Of a DNA stretch of 64,000 nucleotides, positions 19,486 to 28,123 are shown piece after piece. This DNA comes from JAEZBP01 sp963832725 (GTDB lineage: Bacteria > Myxococcota_A > Polyangia > Polyangiales > Sandaracinaceae), in the NCBI GenBank assembly GCA_963832725.1, contig CAWHVG010000001.1:1426001-1490000 (forward strand), given 5' to 3'. Below the pieces are notes generated by a model that ran no database searches, was not told where the DNA came from, and saw only the letters and a list, made by a program, of their open reading frames with translations. Position 1 is the stretch's first letter. The number at the start of each line of letters is the position of its first letter. Position numbers and translations under genes: made by a program.

Positions 19486-20307
19486 GTGTCGATGCGACGA
19501 TGGCCCGCACTGCTGCTCGTGTGTCTCGCCGGGTGGGCGTGGCCGGCCGCCGCGTCCGCCGCCACGGCCGTGATCCTGCCCGTCGTGGGCGGCGACGCGG
19601 CCGTCAGCGAGGGCGCGCGGGAGCGGGCGCGGACCATCGGGGCGGACGTGCTGCGAGGCGAAGGCTGGCGCGTGTTCGACGCCGACGAGGTGACCGATTG
19701 TTTGCCGGAAGCGCTCCAACGCTGTGCGCCCGGCGACGCGTGCGCGTTCGAGCTGCGCGCCATCCTGAACGCAGACGCCGCGGTCGGTCTCTCGCTCTTC
19801 GGGGAGGGCGACGACGTGCGGCGGGTCGAGATCGTCATCACGGGTAGCCGCGGCGTCGCCCACCGCACCGAGGCCACCGTCGATCCGGAGGCCGGCCTGC
19901 CCTTCGCCGTCGCCGAGCCGCTCCGCGCCGCCCTCGCGGCGTGGACGAGCGGCCGCGTGACGGGGCCCGCGCCACAAGCGCCGGCGTCGGTGGTGGAGAC
20001 CGGCACGCCGGCCATTCAGATCGGGCACTCGCCGCTCAACTACTTCCTGGGCGCCCTCTTCGTGCTCGGCTCGGCCCCGATGCTCGGCTACGGCATCAAC
20101 AGCGCCGTGCGCGACGGCGAGTGCATCAACGAGACGGCCGGCGGCTGCGTCCAGCGCATCCGCTTCAAGGAGGGCGCCGGGCTCTTCACGGGCCTGGGCG
20201 CCGCCACCTTCCTCGCGGGCGCGCTCTTCTTGATCCTTCGACCCATCCCGCTGCTCGTGAGCGCGACGCCGCAGTCGGCCTGGCTCGAAGTGCGGGGGAC
20301 CTTCTGA
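19486..20307 (+). CDS. Exported protein with one transmembrane anchor, unknown function
   Basis: A 273-residue protein with a signal peptide ending AAASA. An alpha/beta domain (TAVILPVVGGDAAVSEGARE to residue 150) resembles the periplasmic penicillin-binding-protein-activator/TolB-like N-domain found in myxobacterial envelope proteins. Two hydrophobic helices lie in the C-terminal third. The GTG at 19486 or the ATG at 19492 could start it. The stop overlaps the ATG of the next lipoprotein (TGATG), so the two are coupled. The family assignment is tentative. Confidence 0.55.
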   Translation: MSMRRWPALLLVCLAGWAWPAAASAATAVILPVVGGDAAVSEGARERARTIGADVLRGEGWRVFDADEVTDCLPEALQRCAPGDACAFELRAILNADAAVGLSLFGEGDDVRRVEIVITGSRGVAHRTEATVDPEAGLPFAVAEPLRAALAAWTSGRVTGPAPQAPASVVETGTPAIQIGHSPLNYFLGALFVLGSAPMLGYGINSAVRDGECINETAGGCVQRIRFKEGAGLFTGLGAATFLAGALFLILRPIPLLVSATPQSAWLEVRGTF

Positions 20308-20678
20308 TGCGGGCCGCGACCCTCAGCGCGCTGGCGGCGCTCCTCCTCGTCGCGGCGAGCGGCTGCAAGAACTACGCGGAGACCGTTCGCTGCGGCAACG
20401 GGCTCGTGCTCGACGACTCCGACCGTTGCGTTCCGCCCATGCCGGACGGCAGCGTGGACGGTAGCGCGAGCATCATGACGTGCATGGACCTCTGCAACGT
20501 CATCCCCGACTGGACCGACGCCCAGCGCACGTGCCTGACGAACCAGTTCTCGATGCTCGGCACGCTGCCGATGTCCTGCACCAATCTGACCACGACCGAC
20601 AACTGCCTCACCTGCGCGAGCGACACGGGCGCGACCGACGCCCAGTGCGCGGCGGCCCCGCCGCTCTGCCCGCCATGA
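20307..20678 (+). CDS. Small Cys-containing lipoprotein
   Basis: A 123-residue lipoprotein (LVAASGC lipobox). The mature part has eight or more Cys, with MTCMDLCNVIPDWTDAQRTC suggesting a disulfide-stabilised helical fold. It is translationally coupled to the upstream exported protein. Its last codons fall inside a 27-bp sequence repeated exactly at 22798-22824. Function unknown. Confidence 0.65.
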   Translation: MRAATLSALAALLLVAASGCKNYAETVRCGNGLVLDDSDRCVPPMPDGSVDGSASIMTCMDLCNVIPDWTDAQRTCLTNQFSMLGTLPMSCTNLTTTDNCLTCASDTGATDAQCAAAPPLCPP

Positions 20679-20730
20679 GGCCGGCGGCGAGCCTCGCATT
20701 CAGCGGTCTCGTCGAGATGCCGCTCTGCTG
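20648..20730. repeat. Direct repeat, left copy
   Basis: Twenty-seven bases at 20648-20674 (starting CGCGGCGGCCCCGCC) recur exactly at 22798-22824, 2150 bp away. Similarity continues weakly for about 55 further bases (GCCTCGCATT versus GCCTCGCGTT, then GATGCC versus GCATGCC). This copy overlaps the 3' end of the small lipoprotein gene. Confidence 0.75.
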
Positions 20731-20912
20731 ATTCGCGGCGTCGTGCCGTGGAGGCGCTCTGACCGCCGGCCCCAACGGAGCTGCCGAGACCTCCCGGAGC
20801 CGCGCCAGAGCCAGGCCGCCGCCGGCGATGGCGCCCGCCGGCCCGCGAGACGGAGCGAGGCCGCGCGGGACAACGCGATCCCACGCGGCCTCGTGAACGA
20901 AACGGGGCTCGA

Positions 20913-22670
20913 TCAGAGCGGACAGCTCCCGGCGTCGACGCAGACGACGTCGGTGGTGCCCGGGTAGTCGCAGCACTGGGAGAAGTCGCCGACGCAGCGT
21001 GTCGGGCACGGGCACATGGTGCAGCCGACGGCCGCGCGGAAGGAGCGGCAGTTGCCGGCCACGCAGACGCGGTCGCTCGAGCAGCGGTTTCCGCAGTCGC
21101 CGCAGTTCAGCGGATCGCTCTGGAAGTCGACGCAGGCGTCGCCGCAGCGGTTGAGCCCACCGCAGCCGGTGGTGCAGGACCCGCCGGAGCAGTAGGGCAT
21201 GCCGCCGCTGCACATCGCGCCCGCGCTGCCGCAGTAGGTCGGGCTGCTGGTGGGGTCGACGCAGGTGCCGCCGACGTCGACGAGGCCGGGCCGGCACTGG
21301 CAGCTGCCCGCCACGCAGTATTGGTTGCGCGAGCACCGGTTGCCGACGGTTCCGCAGTTGTTCGGGTCGCGGGTGAGATCGACGCAACGCGTGCCGGCGG
21401 AAGCGAGCGGCGGCGGGCAGTCGCAGACCCCCGACACGCAGCTCGCCGAGGGATCGCAGCTGCGACGGCACGCACCGCAGTTGTTCGGGTCGCTGGTGAG
21501 GTCGAGGCAGGCGCCGCCGCAGATCGAGAGCCCCGGATCGCAGTGGCACGCGCCGCCGCCGCAGGTCGCGGAGGCCGGGCAGGTGTTGCCGCAGGTCCCG
21601 CAGTTCGCCGCGTCGGTCCCCGGATCCACGCAGCGGCCACCGCAGACGATCTGCCCCGCCGGGCAGCTGCACGCGCCGCTGACGCAGGAAGCGCCGACCG
21701 CGCAGACGGTCCCGCACGCGCCGCAGTTGTTGGTGTCGGAGGAGAGGTCGGCGCAGGTGTCGGTGCAGGCGACTTCGCCGGTCGGGCAGACGCAGGCTCC
21801 GGCGCTACAGGTCGCACCGCTCGGGCAGACGTTGCCGCATGCGCCGCAGTTGTTGGGGTCGGTGCCGGTGGTCCCGCTGACGCAACCGGCGATGGCGCCG
21901 CTCGCGTCGGTGCAGGCGGCCGTGCCCGAAGGGCAGGCGCAAGAGCCGCTGGTGCAGGCCGCGCCGGGGACGCAGGCGGTGCCGCACGCGCCGCAGTGGT
22001 TGGGATCGCTGGAAGGATCGACGCAGGCGGTGCCGCAGCTCAGGAGGCCGGCCGCGCACGCGCAGACGGAGCTCGTGCAGACCTGGACGGAGCTGCACGC
22101 GCGGTCGCAGGTCCCGCAGTGGGCGTCGGTGCTGGTCAGGTCGTAGCAACCGTCACCGCAGAAGGTGGTCCCGGCCGGGCACTCGCACACACCGGCGTTG
22201 CAGCTCTGGCCCGCGCCGCACGCGTTGTCGCAGCGGCCGCAGTTGGACGGATCGGAGGAGAGGTCGACGCAGGCGCCGCCGCACTCCACCGTGCCGCCGC
22301 CGCAGACGCAGGCCGCGCCCATGCACATCTGATCGGTACGGCAGGCGACGCCGCACGCGCCGCAGTTGGCCGGATCGGTGGCGACGTCGGCGCAGTACGC
22401 GCCGCAGTTGGTCTCGCCGACCGCGCAGCCGGTCGGTCCACCGTCGGTCCCCGTCGCCGCGTCCGCGGTGGGCCCGCCATCGCTGGGGCTGCCCGCGTCG
22501 GGGCTCGCGCCGGCGTCGGTCCCGCCAGCGTCGGCCGTGCCACCGCCGCCGTCCATCGAGCCGCCACCGTCACCCTGAACCGAGCCGTCGCGGCTCGTGT
22601 CGTTCGCTCCGCCGCACGCGGCCACGAGAGCGCTACACATCACTGACAAAGCAAAGCGTCGTACGTCCAT
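20913..22670 (-). CDS. Cys-rich repeat lipoprotein (MXAN_6577-like)
   Basis: A 585-residue lipoprotein (VMCSALVAACG lipobox) with a long Asp/Gly/Ala linker (residues 20-75). About eleven modules of 35-40 residues follow, each with the pattern C-x3-C-x-D-x2-SDPxNCGxCG-x2-C-x6-C-x3-C-x-C. This matches the cysteine-rich repeat proteins named after MXAN_6577 in Myxococcus. Each module probably folds around disulfides and the array forms an extended rod on the outer membrane. The final 50 residues have an extra CPCPTRC and CC motif. The start at 22670 is set by the signal peptide. Direct repeats flank the gene. Confidence 0.85.
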   Translation of the reverse strand: MDVRRFALSVMCSALVAACGGANDTSRDGSVQGDGGGSMDGGGGTADAGGTDAGASPDAGSPSDGGPTADAATGTDGGPTGCAVGETNCGAYCADVATDPANCGACGVACRTDQMCMGAACVCGGGTVECGGACVDLSSDPSNCGRCDNACGAGQSCNAGVCECPAGTTFCGDGCYDLTSTDAHCGTCDRACSSVQVCTSSVCACAAGLLSCGTACVDPSSDPNHCGACGTACVPGAACTSGSCACPSGTAACTDASGAIAGCVSGTTGTDPNNCGACGNVCPSGATCSAGACVCPTGEVACTDTCADLSSDTNNCGACGTVCAVGASCVSGACSCPAGQIVCGGRCVDPGTDAANCGTCGNTCPASATCGGGACHCDPGLSICGGACLDLTSDPNNCGACRRSCDPSASCVSGVCDCPPPLASAGTRCVDLTRDPNNCGTVGNRCSRNQYCVAGSCQCRPGLVDVGGTCVDPTSSPTYCGSAGAMCSGGMPYCSGGSCTTGCGGLNRCGDACVDFQSDPLNCGDCGNRCSSDRVCVAGNCRSFRAAVGCTMCPCPTRCVGDFSQCCDYPGTTDVVCVDAGSCPL

Positions 22671-22763
22671 TCCGGTCCTCCAGCGGGCACCGGATTGCAA
22701 CCGACGTTCCTCTCCGCGCTGCACGGCTTGGGCCCTTCGGGCGCCGCGCCGAAGTCCAACATG

Positions 22764-22777
22764 CGTACAGGTGTACG
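22764..22777. promoter_or_regulatory. Dyad CGTAC-AGGT-GTACG
   Basis: A perfect 5-bp inverted repeat with a 4-bp spacer, about 95 bp upstream of the Cys-rich repeat lipoprotein start. A second ACGTACGGTG follows at about 22782. It could be a regulator site; none is identified nearby. Confidence 0.3.
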
Positions 22778-22797
22778 GGGGACGTACGGTGTCGGAC

Positions 22798-22890
22798 CGC
22801 GGCGGCCCCGCCGCTCTGCCCGCCTCGAGCGCGGCTGCGCAGAATCGGCCGCACGCCTCGCGTTTCGGCGGCCTCGCTCGCATGCCAGGG
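22798..22890. repeat. Direct repeat, right copy
   Basis: The second copy of the 27-bp sequence at 20648, with a weaker match beyond it. The two copies bracket the Cys-rich repeat lipoprotein gene, as expected if that gene arrived with a duplication of its target or by recombination. Confidence 0.7.
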
Positions 22891-23075
22891 GCGGGTCGGC
22901 CCGCATCCGCTGCACCGTCAGCTCGGCTCCGACGACACTGCCGCCGCGTGGTCGCTCCCGAGCCACGCTCCGGTGCATCCCTCACGCACGCCGTCGACAG
23001 CGACGTCGTGAGCCGCCGTGGCGCACGCGCTGGCGGACGACACGCAGGAGGCGACCGAGACCGCCTCTTCCGCGC

Positions 23076-24810
23076 TCACATGCGCTCGGGCGCCTCGATG
23101 CCGAGCAGCGAGAGGCCGCGGGCGAGCTGACGGCGGGTGAGATCCACCAGCGCCAGCCGGCTCTCGCGGACCGCGCCTTCGCTCTTGAGCACGGGGCAGT
23201 GCTCGTAGAACGCGAAGAAGACGCGCGCGAGACCGTAGAGGTGCTCGGCCACGTAGTGCGGGTAGCACTGCTCGGCGGCGCTGTGGACGACGTCCGAGAG
23301 CTTCATCAGCCGCCGCGCCAGCGCGAGCTCGTAGGGGTCTTCGAGCCGCAACCGGTCGGCCGTGAGCGCCGCCGTGTCAATCTCGCCCTTGCCCAGGATG
23401 CTGCAGCAGCGGGCGTGCGCGTACTGGAGATAGGGCCCCGCGTTGCCGCTGAAGCTGATCAGCTTGTCCCAGTCGAACTTGTAGTCGCTGGTGCGGTTCT
23501 GACTGAGGTCCGCGTACTTCACCGCGCCGATGCCGACGGGCCGCGCGAGGTCGCCGGCCATCTCGGCGGAGAGCGAGAGCGGCTCCTGTTGCATCAGCGC
23601 CGCCGCGCGCTCCTCTGCCTCGTCGAGGAGGCTCGAGAGGGTGATGGCCGTGCCGTCCCGCGTCTTGATCGGCTTCGCATCCGTGCCCAGCACGGTCCCG
23701 AACCCGACGTGCTCGAGCCGCATGTCGACGCCGAGCAGGCGCATCACCTCGAAGAGCTGCTCGAAGTGGCCCGCCTGCCGCTTGTCGACGACGTAGAATC
23801 GCCCGCTCGGTGCCCCAGCGCTCCTGCCGGTAGAGCACGGTGGCGATGTCGGTCGTCGAGTAGAGGAAGGCGCCGTCCTTCTTCTGGACGATGAAGGGCA
23901 CCTTCTGCTTTTTGAGCTTCCCTTCGACGGCCTCGAGCTCGTTGAAGAAGACGCAGAGCGCGCCCTGATCGTCGCGCGCGATGCCCTCGTCGCGGAGCTT
24001 CTGCACGACGCCGGACAGCATGTCGTTGTAGGCGCTCTCGCCGAGCCACTCGTCGAAGTGGACGTCGAGCCGCTCGTAGATCGTGTCGAGGCTCTTGCGC
24101 GTAGCCTCGACGAAGTGCTCCCAGAGCCGGTGGTTCTCGGCGTCGCCGGACTGCAGCTTGGCCAGCTCGGCGCGCGCCTTCTCGGCGAAGTCCTCGTCCT
24201 CCTTGGCCTTCGCCGACGCGAGCTTGTAGACGCGCTCGAGCTCGACAATCGGATTCCGCTCGAGCGCCTCTTCGGAGCCCCACTCGCGCATCCCCACGAT
24301 GAGCAGGCCGAACTGGGTGCCCCAGTCGCCGAGGTGGTTGTCGCCGATGACCTCGTGACCGGCGAAGCGCAGGAGGCGCACCAGCGAGTCGCCGATGATG
24401 GTCGAGCGCAGGTGCCCGACGTGCATCTGCTTGGCGATGTTGGGGCTGGAGAAGTCGACGACGACCTTCTCCGGCGTCTCGACGCTCGGCACGCCCTCGC
24501 GCTCGCGGTCGACCAGCGCCTCGCCGAGGCGGGCCGCGATCCAGGCGTCGTCCAGGCGCAGGTTCACGAACCCGGGGCCGGCCACCTCGGCTTTGGCGAT
24601 GGCCTCGTGCTCGGCCAGCTCGTCGGCCACCGGCTGGGCCAGCTCGCGCGGGTTCTTCTTCAGCCGCTTGGCGAGCGGGAGCACCCCGTTGACCTGGTAG
24701 TCGCCGTGCTTCTCGTCCTGCGTCGCGCGCACGATGGCCGGCGCGTCCACCGAGAGGACGTCGCGGATGGCCTCGGTCGCCAGGGAGTCCAGGAAAGGCT
24801 CGATGCGCAT
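23076..24810 (-). CDS. argS: Arginyl-tRNA synthetase, frameshifted
   Basis: A class I aminoacyl-tRNA synthetase that charges tRNA-Arg. The N-terminal recognition domain (residues 1-110) leads to FSSPNIAKQMHVGHLRSTII, containing the HIGH-equivalent HVGH. GDNHLGDWGTQFG and SAYNDMLSGVVQKL follow. After the break come TRDGTAITLSSLLDEA, ADLSQNRTSDYKFDWDK and the C-terminal anticodon-binding helices, ending LLGIEAPERM. One extra base near 23811 (in GGGCGATTC, gene sense) shifts the frame by +1. Removing it gives about 577 residues, normal for the family. As this enzyme is essential, a sequencing error is the simplest explanation. It is divergent from aroC. Confidence 0.92.
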
Positions 24811-25011
24811 GCGCGGGCTTCTACTACATGAGCCCCCACCGCGCCCGCGGACCTCGCCGTCGCGCCAGGGCGCACGTTCGCGCGCGCTTCGCACGGTGCG
24901 GGCTGCGACACGCGGAGGCCGGGAGCTGGCGCGAGCCCCCAGGATCGTTCCGAGCCGCGCGCGTGCTTCTCTGTTGCGCCCGCGGCCCAGGCGGACAAGA
25001 TCGAGGCCCTC

Positions 25012-26129
25012 ATGGGCGGAAGCACCTTCGGCGTCCTCTTTCGCGTCACCACGGCCGGCGAGTCGCACGGGCCGGGCAACGTGGTCGTCGTCGACGGCTG
25101 CCCGCCGGGCCTGCCCCTCGAGGTCGACGATCTCCGCCGCGACCTCGCGCGCCGCCGACCCGGCCAGAGCAAGATCGTCACGCAGCGCAAGGAAGCGGAC
25201 GAGCCCGAGATCCTGAGCGGCGTGTTCGAGGGTCAGACCACCGGCACGCCGATCGCCATCCTGGTGCGCAACGCGGACCAGCGCTCCCGCGACTACGCGG
25301 AGATCCGCGAGCTCTACCGGCCCGGCCACGCGGACTACACCTACGACGCGAAGTACGGCTTCCGCGACTACCGGGGCGGCGGCCGCGCCAGCGCGCGGGA
25401 GACGGTGGCGCGGGTGTGCGCGGGCGCCATCGCCAAGAAGCTCCTGGCCCGGGCCTTCGGCGGGAACGTGGTCGGCTACGTGACGCAGGTCGGCGACGTG
25501 GTGGCCGAGGTGCCCGACCCGGCGGCGGTCACGCTCGACGCAGGTGGAGACGCTGCCCGACGGCGCGCCCAACATCGTCCGCTGCCCCGACCCGGCCAAG
25601 GCGGCGGCAGATGGTCGAGCTCATCGAGCGCGTCCGGAAGGAGCAAGACTCGATCGGCGGCGTGGCCGAGCTCGTGGCCACGAACGTCCCCGCCGGCCTC
25701 GGCGAGCCGGTCTTCGACAAGCTCAAGGCGGATCTCGCGAAGGCGCTCTTCAGCCTGCCGGCCGTGCTCGGCGTCGAGTACGGCGCCGGCTTCCGGGCGG
25801 CGACGCTCCGCGGCAGCGAGAACAACGACCTCTTCCGGCCCGCCGAAGGAGGCGAGGCGATCACCACCGCCACCAACCGTCACGGCGGGATGCTCGGCGG
25901 CATCTCCAGCGGCATGCCGATCGTGCTGCGGGCGGTGGTGAAGCCGACCAGCTCCCTGCCGCAGGAGCAGGCGACGGTGAACCGGCAGGGCGAGGCGGCG
26001 ACCATCCGCACCAAGGGCCGCCACGATCCCTGCCTGCTCCCGCGCTTCGTCCCGATGGCCGAGGCGATGGTGGCGATGGTGCTCGCCGACCACTGGCTCC
26101 GCTGGCGCGCCGCGGCGCCGCTCGGTTGA
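25012..26129 (+). CDS. aroC: Chorismate synthase, two frameshifts
   Basis: The last shikimate-pathway enzyme. It converts 5-enolpyruvylshikimate-3-phosphate to chorismate using reduced FMN. The start MGGSTFGVLFRVTTAGESHG carries the first signature with the catalytic His. GHADYTYDAKYGFRDYRGGG and GRASARET follow, and the C-terminal RHDPCLLPRFVPMAEAM is the third signature. The frame breaks near 25547 (extra base in CTCGACGCAG) and near 25604 (extra base in GCGGCGGCAG). Both are +1, and the intervening ETLPDGAPNIVRCPDPAKA fits the family. Repaired length is about 371 residues, as usual. It is divergent from argS across 200 bp. Confidence 0.92.
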
Positions 26130-26292
26130 TGGCGCTCGTGCTCAGCGGCGCGCTCCGTCGCGCTCGTGTCCTCGCTCCGACCTTTGCGTCGGGAGCCCGA
26201 TCCGCTCACTCGGAGCCCGCTCCCCGGTCGGTGAGAGCTCGGGGCGAGGTTCGCCGCGGCGCCGCGCGCGCCATCCGCGGTGGAGCGAGAGC

Positions 26293-27572
26293 GTGCTGAG
26301 GCGAGCGCTGCCCTTGGTCGTGGTCGCGATGCTGGTCGGCGCGGCGAGCGCGGCGCTCTCCCTCGCGTTCGGGCCGCGGCACGCGCGGGAGAGGACGCTC
26401 CGCGCGCTCTCCGAGGCGTCGGGCGTGAGCGAGCCGCCTCTCGGCCATCCGATCTCCATCGAGGATCCGAGCGGGCACGCGCTCGACGCGCTCTACGCCG
26501 CGCTCCGCCGCGCCGAGCGCGGAGACGGGCAGGCGCACCTCGTCTTCTACGGCGGCAGCCACACGGCGGGCGACTCCTTCACCGGCCGCATGCGCGAGGA
26601 GCTGCAAGCGCGCTTCGGCGACGCCGGGCACGGGTTCGTCCCGCTGGTGCCGGTGGTCGTGAACCACTGGGCGTGGGGCATGGTGATCGACCCGGCGGAG
26701 GGCTGGGCGGTCACGCAGGTCGGCCGCAAGCACGCCACCGTGGCGCGCTACGGCATCGCCGGCGTCGAGTTCACCTCCGACGAGCCGGAGGCCTTCGCCG
26801 CCGTCTCGAGCGACTTCTGGGGCAGCGGCCGGGAGGCCTCGCGGCTTGACGCTCCTCTACGATCGCCGCCCCGGGCGGCGGGCACCTCGAGGTCTGGGTG
26901 GACGGCCGGCGGGTGGAGACGCTCGACACCGACTACCAGGTCGCGGCGGGCGCGATGCGCGTCTACCGGGTCAGCGACGGCCCCCACCGACTGGAAGTCC
27001 GCGTCGTCGGCGACGGCCCGGTGACCGTCTTCGGCGTCGTCTTCGAGCGCGACCGCCCGGGCGTCCTCGTCGACAACCTCGGCCTCGTCGGCGCCAAGGC
27101 GCGCCACCAGCTCTACTGGGATCCCGATCTCTGGCGCGGGTTCTTCGCCTCGCGGCGCCCGGATTCGATCGCGCTCGCCTACGGCAACAACGAGGTCGAC
27201 GACGATCACCTCACCCTCGCGCAGCACGAGGCGCACCTGCGCGAAGTGCTCGCTCGCCTGAGGGCGGCCGCGCCGGGCGCGTCGTGCCTCCTCATCGGCC
27301 CCACCGACCGCCCCGCGCGCGGCGAGGACGGCCGGCCGGTGGTGCAGCCCATCGTCCGCGACATCAGCGAGATGCACCGCCGCGTCGCGCTCGACGTCGG
27401 CTGCGGCTTCTTCGACACCCTCGCCTTCCAGGGCGGGCTCGGCGCCGGCATCCGCTGGCTCGAGCACGATCCGCCATGGATGCGCGACGACATGATGCAC
27501 CTGACCCGCGACGGCTACCTCCGCTGGGGCGACGTCCTCACCGCCGCGCTGCTCGAGGGCTACCGCGACTGA
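26293..27572 (+). CDS. SGNH/GDSL-type hydrolase, two frameshifts
   Basis: The GTG at 26293 is followed by an N-terminal hydrophobic helix (LPLVVVAMLVGAASAALSLA), suggesting export or anchoring. LVFYGGSHTAGDSFTGRM resembles block I of SGNH hydrolases, with GGSH-x-AGD around the nucleophilic Ser. IALAYGNNEVDDDH fits the block III Asn, and DDMMHLTRDGYLRWGD fits the C-terminal His block. Breaks near 26844 and 26876 are both +1. The bridging TLLYDRRPGGGHLEVWVDGR shows that only one extra base is present at each. Repaired length is about 425 residues. It probably acts on acetyl or acyl groups of envelope polysaccharides, as some related proteins do. Confidence 0.75.
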
Positions 27573-27656
27573 GGCTGACCGGCGAACCGCGATGGACCAC
27601 TGGTCTCGCACACCGGGATCGGGCGACGCATCACGCGCGGGGCCGCCTACACAGAT

Positions 27657-27985
27657 TCGACGGGAGACATCGGCGCGACAGCACCACCGGAGCTCCGTTC
27701 GACGGGGAAGATCGTACGACGACGGGGCGCGCGCAGCTCTCCCACTCGACGGGATGGGCCAGGGGCCGACGGCGCGCGTTCGGAGTTCCTCCCGGCGCTC
27801 GACGGCGAGATTGTACGACGACGGGGCGCGCAGCTCCTCCCCCACTCGACGGGATAGACCAGGAGCCGACGGCTCGCGCTCGGAGCTCCCTCCCCTGCGT
27901 TCGACGGAGGAGTCGGAGCAGGCGGCTCGCGCGCAGAAGCTCCTCCGCCGCTCGCTCGGAGCTCCCACCGCCGTTCGACGGGGGA
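27657..27985. repeat. Degenerate repeat field upstream of the HNH gene
   Basis: TCGACGG recurs at 27657, 27699, 27746, 27799, 27846, 27901 and 27975. The clearest element is a 100-bp direct repeat (27699-27798 and 27799-27900), each copy containing TACGACGACGGGGCGCGC, CCACTCGACGGGAT and CCGACGG. Smaller GGAGCTCC-type palindromes recur between them. About 420 bp from 27573 to the HNH promoter lack a credible gene. Confidence 0.75.
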
Positions 27986-28053
27986 GGGCTGCGGTGGGGG
28001 CCGACCGACGCAAGCGCTCTCCACCCACACCCACACCGAACACTACGCATTAC

Positions 28054-28105
28054 AAAGGCAACAAACAACTCGTAAACACCGCAAACAACAGTTGCCCTTT
28101 ACGAG
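28054..28105 (+). promoter_or_regulatory. AT-rich leader with interleaved inverted repeats before the HNH gene
   Basis: AAAGGCAAC (28054-28062) can pair with GTTGCCCTTT (28091-28100), and CTCGTAAA (28069-28076) pairs perfectly with TTTACGAG (28098-28105). The order A-B-A'-B' with overlapping 3' arms is that of an H-type pseudoknot, or of two competing operators. TTGCCC (28092-28097) and CACAAT (28115-28120), 17 bases apart, could be the promoter. The stretch is far more AT-rich than its surroundings. Confidence 0.5.
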
Positions 28106-28123
28106 AAAGTGCTACACAATACC

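Larger units (their letters stand above)
22671..23075. other. Intergenic region without a gene
   Basis: No credible coding sequence in these 405 bp. They hold the probable promoter of the Cys-rich repeat gene (a CGTAC-AGGT-GTACG dyad at 22764-22777) and the right copy of the direct repeat at 22798-22890. The end adjoining argS shows no recognisable terminator. Confidence 0.6.

Noticed and set aside
26844..26852. prfB-like programmed +1 frameshift at CTTGAC
   Set aside because: The site lacks the in-frame stop codon and upstream Shine-Dalgarno of prfB, and a second shift follows within about 30 bp.
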